Below are positions 6,333-12,531 of a stretch of DNA of 12,531 nt, one piece after another (position 1 is the first letter of the stretch; each line of letters begins with the position of its first letter). The DNA lies in contig CALAYC010000092.1 of the NCBI GenBank assembly GCA_937894935.1, positions 1 through 12,531 on the forward strand, in the 5' to 3' direction. Origin of the DNA: an uncultured Verrucomicrobiota bacterium. GTDB taxonomy: Bacteria; Verrucomicrobiota; Verrucomicrobiia; Limisphaerales; JADLHS01. The notes under the pieces are model-generated. The model made no database searches. It saw only the letters and a list, made by a program, of their open reading frames with translations, and was not told where the DNA came from. A program made the translations under genes and the position numbers.

Positions 6333-6998
6333 TCAAAAAGTGGGTGCATCCGGCACGCGCGGTGCATCGGGAATCTGCGGACGCGGCGTCCAATAATACG
6401 TCGAAGTTACGACCGGACGTGAAGTGATTTGCGATTGGGAAATTGTAGTCGTCGCGGAAGTCGTTCGAATTTCGCTCTTCGTCGCAGCATGCTCAGCGAC
6501 GCTCCCAAGAACCAAACCGGTTGCCGCGCCAATGGCGGCGCCTTTGTCCGCGTTGTGATCAGCCGCACCAATCAACGCACCAGAGGCGGCGCCGAGCACC
6601 GTCCCGCTCACGACGTAGTTGGGCCGCGTGGGGCGGTAGTAGGTACCCGGCGCGCAATAACGATTCGGCGCGTAATACACATAAGCCGAACTCCCACAAC
6701 TCCGGTAGCCATAACCGAAACTCACATTCACGCGAGGTGCCGGATGATACGCGTAAACCGGTTCAGCCTGATAATCGTATCGCCGCGATTCGCCAATCAA
6801 CGTCCCCGCCAGAAGTCCGACACCGGCGCCAATCGCGGCGCCGCGACCGGAAAATCCATGGCATCGATCGCTACCCGCAATACCGCCAATCAAACCACCG
6901 AGTAATGCTCCGTCCACGGCTTCCGGACGAAACAGTTGCGCGCGCAACGGTTGGGCCGCTGCGGTGAGGCACAGGAGAATGATGGCCACCTTCTTCAT
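6333..6998 (-). CDS. Exported glycine-zipper protein
   Basis: The 221-residue product has a signal peptide (MKKVAIILLCLTAAAQPLRA, cut likely after Ala20) with no lipobox. Two glycine-zipper blocks follow. The first, residues 30-69, contains ALLGGLIGGIAG and GAAIGAGVGLLAGTLIG. The second, 132-168, contains GTVLGAASGALIG and GAAIGAATGLVLG. They flank a Tyr-rich stretch (74-128, with YGYRSCGSSAYVYYAPNRYC) and precede a Ser/Thr/Pro-rich tail. Each zipper block could form a two-helix hairpin in a membrane, as in Gly-zipper outer-membrane proteins of the SlyB/OmpA-associated kind; the duplicated zipper with near-identical GAAIGA cores suggests internal duplication. It is the first gene before lpoB on the same strand and may be co-transcribed. 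Function is unknown; envelope location is well supported. Confidence 0.82.
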   Translation of the reverse strand: MKKVAIILLCLTAAAQPLRAQLFRPEAVDGALLGGLIGGIAGSDRCHGFSGRGAAIGAGVGLLAGTLIGESRRYDYQAEPVYAYHPAPRVNVSFGYGYRSCGSSAYVYYAPNRYCAPGTYYRPTRPNYVVSGTVLGAASGALIGAADHNADKGAAIGAATGLVLGSVAEHAATKSEIRTTSATTTISQSQITSRPVVTSTYYWTPRPQIPDAPRVPDAPTF

Positions 6999-7089
6999 AC
7001 AAGCGTTCGACGGGGTCGCTTCTGCTTTATTCGCTGCTCACAGTAGCATGGCTTGTTCACAACGTAAAATCCCCTCCCCCGGTCGTCGG

Positions 7090-8040
7090 CTAATTGACCA
7101 CGTTTTGCGGTTTTCCGTTCAGAAAGGCGCGCAGATTTTCCACCACGGTTCGCATCAATCGCATACGCGCCGTTTGTGTTGCCCACGCCAGATGCGGCGT
7201 AATGAAACAGTTCCTGGCGCGAAGCAATGGATTCTCCGCCGACGGCGGTTCAACAGCCAACACATCCAATCCCGCACCAGCAAGGCGACCTTCGTTCAAC
7301 GCTGCCGCCAGTGCTGATTCATCAATGAGCGGACCGCGACTTGTGTTCAACAGATAAGCCGTCGGCTTCATCCAACTGAGCCGCTCGGCATTCACCAGGT
7401 TTTGCGTTTTCGGCGTTAACGGACAATGCAGGCTGACGACGTCGCTCGAGCGGAACAGCGTTTCAAAATCCGTGAACTTGACGTATGACGGCGCAGGTTT
7501 CGTGGAAGAACTGTAGGCCAGAATTTTCATGCCGAGCGCGTGCGCGATTTCTGCGACGGCCGCGCCGATGCGACCATAACCGATAACGCCAAGCGTTCGT
7601 TCGTTTAGTTCCACCAGCGGCGTGTCCCAGAAACACCAGTCCGCCGCATTGGTCCATGCACCAGCGCGCACCCGTTCCGCGTGATGACCGATGCGATTCG
7701 TCAGTTCCAACAGCAACGCAATAGTGGCTTGTGCAACAGAGCGTGTGCCGTAACCGGGAACGTTGGTCACCGGAATGTTGCGTTCCCGTGCGGCGACCAA
7801 ATCCACGACGTTCGTTCCCGTCGCCAGCACACCGATGTATTTCAATCTCGGTAACGCGCCGATGGTTTCCCGCGATAACGGCGCTTTGTTGGTGAGCACA
7901 ATTTCCGCATCGGCGGCGCGCGCGACGATTTGCTCCTTGGGCGTGCGATCGAAAATTTCGCAATCCCCCAACTGCTTTAATTCCGACCAATCCAGGTCGC
8001 CGGGATTGAGAGTGAAACCGTCGAGCACACAAATTTTCAT
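7090..8040 (-). CDS. D-2-hydroxyacid dehydrogenase (glycerate dehydrogenase / hydroxypyruvate reductase type)
   Basis: The 316-residue product is full length for the family. The NAD-binding fingerprint is GVIGYGRIG (151-159). The catalytic residues are Arg235 in NTSRGPLID, Glu264 in LDVLAVEPP and His283 in TPHLAWAT; all are intact. The substrate-side segment contains LATGTNVVD (72-80) and the motif CFWDTPLVEL (136-145), which is characteristic of the glycerate dehydrogenase branch. These enzymes interconvert hydroxypyruvate and D-glycerate, or reduce other 2-ketoacids, with NAD(P)H in the cytoplasm. Exact substrate cannot be fixed from sequence. It sits 91 bp upstream of the glycine-zipper gene on the same strand and is divergent from the zinc-ribbon gene. 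No Shine-Dalgarno precedes the ATG. It has no obvious functional tie to the lipoprotein cassette. Confidence 0.92.
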   Translation of the reverse strand: MKICVLDGFTLNPGDLDWSELKQLGDCEIFDRTPKEQIVARAADAEIVLTNKAPLSRETIGALPRLKYIGVLATGTNVVDLVAARERNIPVTNVPGYGTRSVAQATIALLLELTNRIGHHAERVRAGAWTNAADWCFWDTPLVELNERTLGVIGYGRIGAAVAEIAHALGMKILAYSSSTKPAPSYVKFTDFETLFRSSDVVSLHCPLTPKTQNLVNAERLSWMKPTAYLLNTSRGPLIDESALAAALNEGRLAGAGLDVLAVEPPSAENPLLRARNCFITPHLAWATQTARMRLMRTVVENLRAFLNGKPQNVVN

Positions 8041-8148
8041 GCGCAGATGATAGACAGTTAACGCATCGGCTCAATCCAACCTTGCGACATGAAAGCAGAT
8101 TAACAGGGAAAACTTGGCGCATAAATTGAATGCGATAAGATTTCGTGC

Positions 8149-8451
8149 ATGAACGTGGCCACTCGACATTGCTGGAAGTGCGGCGCTGAATACAAAGAAC
8201 GCCGTTCGCCGGGTCGCTCGGAAACATGCGATTGCGGCGCGGACCTCAAGGTCTGCCTCAATTGCGCCAGCTACGATCCGACCGTGGCTTACAAGTGTCG
8301 CGACCGCCGCGCCGATCCCGTGGAAGAAAAACATCTCGCCAATTACTGCGAGTGGTTTGAGATGGCCAAACGCGTATTCGTCGCTCCGGCGGAAGAAAAA
8401 TTCCGTGCGGAAAAGGCCCGCGACCAGTTGAAAAAGTTGTTAGGCGATTAA
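8149..8451 (+). CDS. Small eight-cysteine zinc-ribbon protein of unknown function
   Basis: The 100-residue product has eight cysteines in pairs: CWKCG (8-12), CDCG (27-30), CLNC (36-39), then Cys50 and Cys67. The first four form a zinc-ribbon-like knuckle set. The segment LKVCLNCASYDPTVAYKCRD, followed by ANYCEWFEM, resembles a small conserved family in Proteobacteria and other phyla whose typical core reads LHVCxNCxxYD...N.C.E...NYCDYF; the function of that family is not known to me. The C-terminal third is a charged helix (APAEEKFRAEKARDQLKKLL). There is no signal or membrane segment, so it is probably cytoplasmic, binding one or two metals. It lies 140 bp before acs on the same strand and divergent from the hydroxyacid dehydrogenase. 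Only a weak purine stretch (AAGA) precedes the ATG. Confidence 0.75.
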   Translation: MNVATRHCWKCGAEYKERRSPGRSETCDCGADLKVCLNCASYDPTVAYKCRDRRADPVEEKHLANYCEWFEMAKRVFVAPAEEKFRAEKARDQLKKLLGD

Positions 8452-8529
8452 GGCGCCGAAGCGGTCTTCCTGCAAACTCACGGAGGATTCCAATTCGCAG
8501 CGAAACTCTGCCGACGCATGGCCGTGTGA

Positions 8530-8558
8530 TTGACAGGGCGATTGGTTTTTGCGGAAAT
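8530..8558 (+). promoter_or_regulatory. Possible promoter of acs
   Basis: A perfect -35 hexamer TTGACA lies at 8530-8535. Exactly 17 bases later is GGAAAT (8553-8558), which matches only the last three positions of TATAAT. The site is 34 bp before the preferred acs start, leaving a short leader. The poor -10 keeps this uncertain. Confidence 0.3.
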
Positions 8559-8591
8559 GAAAACTGCAAATTTCAAAAAGAACCACGCATT

Positions 8592-10574
8592 ATGACGCAA
8601 CCGGCTTCAGCCATTTCAACCGATTCGTTACTTCACGAAACCCGTACCTTTCCGCCGCCCCCCGAGGTCGTGAAGCGCGCTCACATCAACGCGGCGCAAT
8701 ATCAGGAGATGTATGCGCGTTCGGTAGATGAACCGGAGAAATTCTGGCTGGAACAGGCGAATGAACTTGAGTGGTTCAAAAAACCGACCGTGGCGCGTCA
8801 ATACACCTGGGACACGGCCGCGCGGAAAATTGAGCATACCTGGTTCGCGGATGGACAACTGAATTTGAGCGTCAACTGTCTCGATCGCCATCTTCGCACC
8901 GCCACCCGGAATAAGACCGCCATCATCTGGCAAGGCGAAGGCGAAGATGAAGTGCGGCGGATCACTTATGCGGAATTGCACACGGAAGTCTGCAAGTTCG
9001 CTAACGTACTGAAATCGCTCGGTGTCAAAAGAGGCGACCGCGTTTCGATTTACATGCCGATGGTGGTTGAAGCCGCAGTAGTGATGCTTGCTTGCACGCG
9101 CATCGGCGCGATTCATTCGGTCGTGTTTGGCGGCTTCAGCGCAGATTCGCTGGCCGGACGAATCAATGATTCCACGTGCAAACTTCTGGTAACCGCCAAT
9201 GCCGGCGTGCGCGGCGGAAGAACGATTCCGCTCAAAGAAATCGCCGACAAAGCGCTGGAGAACACGCCGACCATCGAAAAAGTCGTCGTCTTCAAGCGCA
9301 ACGACACGCCTTGCAACATGACCGCCGGACGCGATGTCTGGTATCACGATTTGATGGCGAACGCTGCGTCCGAGTGTGCGCCCGAGGTGATGAACGCCGA
9401 GGATTATTTGTTCATGCTCTACACCAGCGGTTCGACGGGAAAACCGAAAGGGGTTGTTCATTCCACCGCCGGTTATCTGCTGCACGCTGCGTTAAGCACG
9501 AAATACATTTTCGATATTCACGACGATGACATTTATTTCTGCACAGCGGATATCGGTTGGGTGACTGGACACAGTTATCTCGTTTACGGCCCGCTCTGCA
9601 TCGGCGCTACGACGTTGATGTTTGAGGGCATTCCCACTTATCCCGACGCCGGTCGTTTCTGGAAAATCGTGGAGAAATTCAAAGTCACGGCGTTCTACAC
9701 CGCGCCGACTGCGATTCGCTCGCTCATCCGGCTCGGCGAAGAATGGGTCAACAAATACGACCTCTCTTCGTTGCGCGTGCTGGGATCGGTCGGCGAACCG
9801 ATCAATCCTGAAGCGTGGATGTGGTATCACCGCGTCGTCGGCAAAAATCGTTGTCCGATCGTGGACACGTGGTGGCAAACCGAAACCGGCGCGCATTTGC
9901 TGACGCCGTTCCCGGGTGCGCACACGTTGAAACCCGGCAGCGCAAGTCGGCCCTTCTTTGGGGTTGAACCGGTGGTGCTCCGCGATGACGGCACGGAATG
10001 CGCCCCGAACGAAGGCGGCAAATTGTGCATTAAAAAACCGTGGCCGGGCATGATGCGAACCACGTGGGGCGACCACGACCGTTTCATCGACACGTATTTC
10101 ACGATGTTCAAGAACCTGTATTTCACCGGCGACGGTTGCCGCGTGGATCAGGACGGTGATTACTGGTTGATGGGGCGCGTGGATGATGTGGTGAATGTTT
10201 CCGGTCATCGCATCGGCACGGCCGAAGTGGAAAGCGCCTTGGTCAGTCATCCGAAAGTGGCTGAGGCCGCCGTTGCGCCCATGCCGCATGAAATCAAAGG
10301 TCAAGGCCTTTACGCGTTCATTACGCTCAAAGAGGGCGTTTCGCCCAGTGAAGAATTGAAGAAGGAACTGGTGTTGCACGTGCGCAAAGAGATTGGGCCG
10401 ATCGCCGCGCCGGATAAGGTTCAATTTGCGCCCGGACTGCCCAAGACGCGGTCCGGAAAAATCATGCGCCGCATTCTTCGCAAGATTGCCGAGGGGCATC
10501 CGGACCAGGTGGGCGACACCACAACGCTGGCGGACCCGAGCGTGGTGGACGCACTGGTACAAGGTAAGCAGTAG
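8592..10574 (+). CDS. acs: Acetyl-CoA synthetase (AMP-forming)
   Basis: From ATG 8592 the product is 660 residues, close to the 652 of Salmonella Acs. An in-frame GTG at 8526 would add 22 residues unlike the family, so the ATG is preferred; only AAAGAA precedes it. The enzyme makes acetyl-AMP from acetate and ATP, then acetyl-CoA. Visible motifs in this numbering are the P-loop-like YTSGSTGKPKG (277-287), DTWWQTETG with the Trp pair that restricts the acyl pocket to acetate (425-433), YFTGD (510-514), GRVDDVVNVSGHRIGTAEVE (528-547) with the hinge region, and KTRSGKIMRR containing Lys623, the conserved lysine that is acetylated to switch the enzyme off in Salmonella. The N-terminal ACAS region (QYQEMYARSVDEPEKFW) is present. 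No protein acetyltransferase or deacetylase gene lies in the window. It appears to be a single-gene unit followed by a stem-loop. Confidence 0.97.
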   Translation: MTQPASAISTDSLLHETRTFPPPPEVVKRAHINAAQYQEMYARSVDEPEKFWLEQANELEWFKKPTVARQYTWDTAARKIEHTWFADGQLNLSVNCLDRHLRTATRNKTAIIWQGEGEDEVRRITYAELHTEVCKFANVLKSLGVKRGDRVSIYMPMVVEAAVVMLACTRIGAIHSVVFGGFSADSLAGRINDSTCKLLVTANAGVRGGRTIPLKEIADKALENTPTIEKVVVFKRNDTPCNMTAGRDVWYHDLMANAASECAPEVMNAEDYLFMLYTSGSTGKPKGVVHSTAGYLLHAALSTKYIFDIHDDDIYFCTADIGWVTGHSYLVYGPLCIGATTLMFEGIPTYPDAGRFWKIVEKFKVTAFYTAPTAIRSLIRLGEEWVNKYDLSSLRVLGSVGEPINPEAWMWYHRVVGKNRCPIVDTWWQTETGAHLLTPFPGAHTLKPGSASRPFFGVEPVVLRDDGTECAPNEGGKLCIKKPWPGMMRTTWGDHDRFIDTYFTMFKNLYFTGDGCRVDQDGDYWLMGRVDDVVNVSGHRIGTAEVESALVSHPKVAEAAVAPMPHEIKGQGLYAFITLKEGVSPSEELKKELVLHVRKEIGPIAAPDKVQFAPGLPKTRSGKIMRRILRKIAEGHPDQVGDTTTLADPSVVDALVQGKQ

Positions 10575-10578
10575 CTGC

Positions 10579-10611
10579 CGCCATTGGTTTGGGGCGTCTC
10601 CCCCAGTGGCG
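10579..10611 (+). terminator. Stem-loop after acs, possible terminator without a T-tract
   Basis: Four bases after the acs stop, CGCCATTG (10579-10586) pairs with CAGTGGCG (10604-10611) with one T-G wobble. GGGG/CCCC continues the stem inside after a three-T bulge, around loop CGTCT. The sequence after it (CAAGTTACAG) has no T-run, so it may end transcription with Rho or protect the mRNA 3' end rather than act as a classical intrinsic terminator. Confidence 0.5.
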
Positions 10612-10638
10612 CAAGTTACAGTTGCATCGAAACTGGTC

Positions 10639-10695
10639 GCGTGTGATCGGGTCAAGGGCAGGTCAGCGCGGGCGCTGACAAACCCGATCGCACGC
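10639..10695. other. Nested double hairpin just upstream of the PagL-like gene
   Basis: GCGTGTGATCGGGT (10639-10652) and ACCCGATCGCACGC (10682-10695) form a 14-bp stem with one wobble pair. Inside it GTCAGCGC (10662-10669) and GCGCTGAC (10672-10679) are perfectly complementary with two bases between, so about six pairs could form with a realistic loop. It ends 5 bp before the ATG at 10701. It could be a terminator for acs, a leader structure that controls translation, or a protein-binding palindrome. Confidence 0.55.
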
Positions 10696-10700
10696 TCATC

Positions 10701-11465
10701 ATGGCAATGCGATTCGGTAAGCTGTTACATTCGTCCAAGGAACAATCCTGTCACATTACATTTCGAGATTGCTTCAAGCTCATAGGTTCGCCACGCCTGC
10801 GAACCGGAGCCGTCGCAATCGTTTTGTTCGTTTTGCTCATTTCCGAATGCCGAGTGCACGCGGAAGCGGATTTGCCGGCGCCAACGCCTTTAGCAGATCG
10901 CATCCGCGCACGATGGGAGCAGAAGGAAAATATCTGGATTGATGGTGTCGGCGATGGTTTCCAGCCGGGAACTCAAACGTTACAACTCGGCATGGGCTTT
11001 AATTACGGTCTGGATCTGCTGGGCAGTTGGGAAAAACATCACCTTGTCAACGCGAGCATTTCTTACGGGCGCGTGATTGGTTCGTTATGGAACGCGAACC
11101 GATGGTTTGAGGGTAATCTGGAATTGCGCCTGGAATTATTCGGCGGATTGCAGATTGATCCGCACAGCGAATGGTTCGTCGGCCTGACGCCGCATTTGCG
11201 ATATCATTTCATGACCGGAACAAAGCTGGTGCCGTTTTTTGATGTCGGCGCAGGGGTGACGGCCACCGGAATCAGCACCCCGGACCTGGGCGGAACGTTT
11301 GAGTTCAATCTCCAGGGCGGCGTCGGCATACAATGGTTTGTCCGCGATAACGCGGCGTTCGTGGTGGAGACGCGATATGTCCACTGGTCCTCGGCAGGAC
11401 TCAGCAGTCCCAATCGCGGTTTGAATGGCATTACCGGCGCGCTGGGAATTGCGTTCTATTTCTGA
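10701..11465 (+). CDS. PagL-like outer-membrane beta-barrel (acyloxyacyl hydrolase family) with altered active site
   Basis: The 254-residue product has a long n-region, a hydrophobic core (GAVAIVLFVLLISEC, 36-50) and a cleavage site near RVHA-EA (54/55). The mature part alternates amphipathic strands (TLQLGMGFNYGLDLL, VNASISYGRVIG, NLELRLELFGGL) and ends in Phe, as outer-membrane barrels do. The C-terminal RYVHWSSAGLSSPNRGLNG (225-243) lines up with the PagL signature HxSNAG...PN.G. PagL removes the 3-O acyl chain of lipid A. His228 and Ser230 are kept; the oxyanion Asn is Ser231, and the position of the catalytic Glu (His+14) is Asn242. The ATG at 10701 has no Shine-Dalgarno, and the next ATG at 10707 is no better, so the true start is unsure. 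It lies between acs and the antiporter on the same strand. Barrel location is likely; enzymatic activity is uncertain. Confidence 0.7.
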   Translation: MAMRFGKLLHSSKEQSCHITFRDCFKLIGSPRLRTGAVAIVLFVLLISECRVHAEADLPAPTPLADRIRARWEQKENIWIDGVGDGFQPGTQTLQLGMGFNYGLDLLGSWEKHHLVNASISYGRVIGSLWNANRWFEGNLELRLELFGGLQIDPHSEWFVGLTPHLRYHFMTGTKLVPFFDVGAGVTATGISTPDLGGTFEFNLQGGVGIQWFVRDNAAFVVETRYVHWSSAGLSSPNRGLNGITGALGIAFYF

Positions 11466-11556
11466 CAATAACGCTCACTTCGAGTTTCTAAAAAAACTGC
11501 GTCTGCACCTTACTTGAAGCGTGCATGTTGAATACCGTTCAGATAAATCAAGGCCC

Positions 11557-12531
11557 ATGTCTGGGACTTTTCTGATTGGTGATCTGGCGGTCGTGCTCGC
11601 CACTGCGGGTGTGGCAGCGTGGATTTGTCAGAAGCTTGGGTTGTCGGTAATCGTCGGCTACCTCGTCGCGGGAGCGATCATTGGACCGCACACTCCGCCG
11701 TTCGCACTCGTCTCCGATCTCAACCGCGTGCAAACCCTCGCGGAAATGGGGTTGGTATTCCTCGTCTTCGCCATCGGCCTCAACCTCAGCATCAGTCGTC
11801 TCAAACGCCTCGGGTTGTCAGTAATCCTCGCAACCTTCGTCGGCGCCATTGTGGTTTTGAACTGCGGACGACTCGCGGGTCTGGCTCTGGGGTGGAGTCA
11901 CACCGGCAGTTTATGTCTCGCCGCGATGCTCATGGTGTCGAGCTCGGCCATTATCAGCAAAGTGCTGGACGAATTGAATCAAACCCACGAACGCGCCGGG
12001 CAATTGGCGTTGGGTATCACCGTGCTGGAAGACGTAGTGGCCATCACGATGCTGACGCTGCTCACGTCATTGATTCAATTCGGCGGCGCTAAACCACCGG
12101 CCATCCTGCCAACCGTCGGCACGCTGGTGGCGTTCATCGTTTTGGTAGCATTGCTGTCATTGCTCATCGTGCCGAAGTTGTTAACGCGCCTGACCCGTGA
12201 TTCCATTCCAGAGATTCGCAATCTGGTCGTTGCCGGTCTGCTATTGATGCTGGCCTGGCTGGCAGTTTATGTAGGTTACTCGCTGGCGCTGGGCGCGTTC
12301 ATCATTGGCGCAATCATCGGCAGCACGCGATACAAAGATGACATCGAACGTTCCTTCCGCAGTCTGGAACAGGTTTTCGGCGCAGTGTTCTTTGTGGCGG
12401 TGGGTATGCAGGTGGATTTCCGATTGATGTTCGACGCGTGGCCGCTGTTGCTGGGGGTAACCGCGCTGGCGCTCATATTACGCCCCATCGCCTGCTCCAT
12501 CGGCTTGATTTCCGCCGGCAGCACAAGCCGC
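11557..12531 (+). CDS. Kef/RosB-type cation:proton antiporter (CPA2), N-terminal part only
   Basis: The frame runs 325 codons from ATG 11557 to the window edge without a stop. It encodes about ten membrane helices of the Na+/H+ exchanger fold: GLSVIVGYLVAGAIIGPHTP near residues 28-47, then LAEMGLVFLVFAIGLNLSIS, AMLMVSSSAIISKVL, GITVLEDVVAITMLTLLTSL (the Glu-Asp pair in the ion-binding helix), and LALGAFIIGAIIGSTRYKDD. Kef-type members exchange K+ for H+ and are often gated by C-terminal TrkA-N/RCK domains, which would lie beyond the edge. VLEDVVAI resembles the YbaL/RosB branch more than the KefC QDIA form, but this is a light judgement. AAGG precedes the ATG by only three bases. It follows the barrel gene by 91 bp of sequence with no clear terminator. 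Confidence 0.88.
   Translation, partial: MSGTFLIGDLAVVLATAGVAAWICQKLGLSVIVGYLVAGAIIGPHTPPFALVSDLNRVQTLAEMGLVFLVFAIGLNLSISRLKRLGLSVILATFVGAIVVLNCGRLAGLALGWSHTGSLCLAAMLMVSSSAIISKVLDELNQTHERAGQLALGITVLEDVVAITMLTLLTSLIQFGGAKPPAILPTVGTLVAFIVLVALLSLLIVPKLLTRLTRDSIPEIRNLVVAGLLLMLAWLAVYVGYSLALGAFIIGAIIGSTRYKDDIERSFRSLEQVFGAVFFVAVGMQVDFRLMFDAWPLLLGVTALALILRPIACSIGLISAGSTSR

Noticed and set aside
7042..7070. Possible promoter (TTTACG, 17 bp, TACTGT) before the glycine-zipper gene on the minus strand
   Set aside because: Only four and three of six positions match the -35 and -10 consensus, which is not distinguishable from background in one window.
7463..8227. 254-codon open frame on the minus strand
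   Set aside because: It overlaps the hydroxyacid dehydrogenase in another frame of the same strand. The Arg/Cys/His-rich composition is that of an out-of-frame reading.
8628..9485. 285-codon open frame on the minus strand
   Set aside because: It is antisense to the N-terminal half of acs and shows no family features.
9492..10655. 387-codon open frame on the minus strand
   Set aside because: It lies antisense to acs, whose product is unmistakable. The translation is rich in His, Arg and Phe with no recognisable family, as expected from the complement of a GC-rich gene.

Overview
The window looks like a chromosomal segment of a Gram-negative bacterium, most probably Verrucomicrobiota (a Pedosphaera/Limisphaera-like lineage). 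This is judged from protein resemblance only. The pseudopilin with its ARDNARLNMIRSNLTKIEHA-type segment, the small TPR protein and the shortened aldehyde dehydrogenase resemble families I associate with that phylum. Most start codons here have no convincing Shine-Dalgarno sequence. Outer-membrane lipoproteins and a beta-barrel show a diderm envelope. Both ends cut through genes. I see no tRNA, rRNA, CRISPR array, transposase, integrase or phage gene, and nothing that marks an acquired island.

Layout. Positions 1-3073 (minus strand, transcribed right to left) hold a type II secretion/type IV pilin-like protein, dprA, an aldehyde dehydrogenase-like protein that lacks its catalytic half, and the N-terminal part of a tail-specific protease (Prc), which has its own -10 box. 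A 202-bp divergent intergenic region separates these from a plus-strand TPR protein (3276-3794). That gene ends in a clean intrinsic terminator whose loop contains the stop codon. Positions 3832-6998 (minus strand) hold an envelope cassette: a glycine-zipper protein, an LpoB-like lipoprotein, a COG3014-like TPR lipoprotein and a YcfL-like lipoprotein, the last two overlapping by ATGA. A D-2-hydroxyacid dehydrogenase (7090-8040, minus) lies upstream of it. The plus strand then carries a small eight-cysteine zinc-ribbon protein, acetyl-CoA synthetase (acs), a PagL-like outer-membrane barrel and the start of a Kef-type cation:proton antiporter.

How the genes may work together. The minus-strand cassette most likely serves peptidoglycan and outer-membrane maintenance: in Proteobacteria LpoB activates the peptidoglycan synthase PBP1b, and ycfL lies next to lpoB. 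Prc, which in E. coli trims peptidoglycan-related envelope proteins, fits the same theme at the left edge. Acs (acetate activation) and the hydroxyacid dehydrogenase are central-metabolism genes with no evident link to each other. DprA acts on incoming single-stranded DNA, and the neighbouring pilin-like gene may or may not share a role with it.

Most unusual points: (1) the half-length ALDH has lost essentially every catalytic and cofactor signature, so it looks like a pseudoenzyme with a regulatory or structural role; (2) an octamer-based palindromic repeat lies inside the 5' end of the COG3014-like gene and appears to supply the start and n-region of its signal peptide; (3) the PagL-like barrel keeps His and Ser but has changed the other two expected active-site residues; (4) a long nested hairpin sits immediately before that gene. 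I found no clearly novel multi-gene defence or mobile system.
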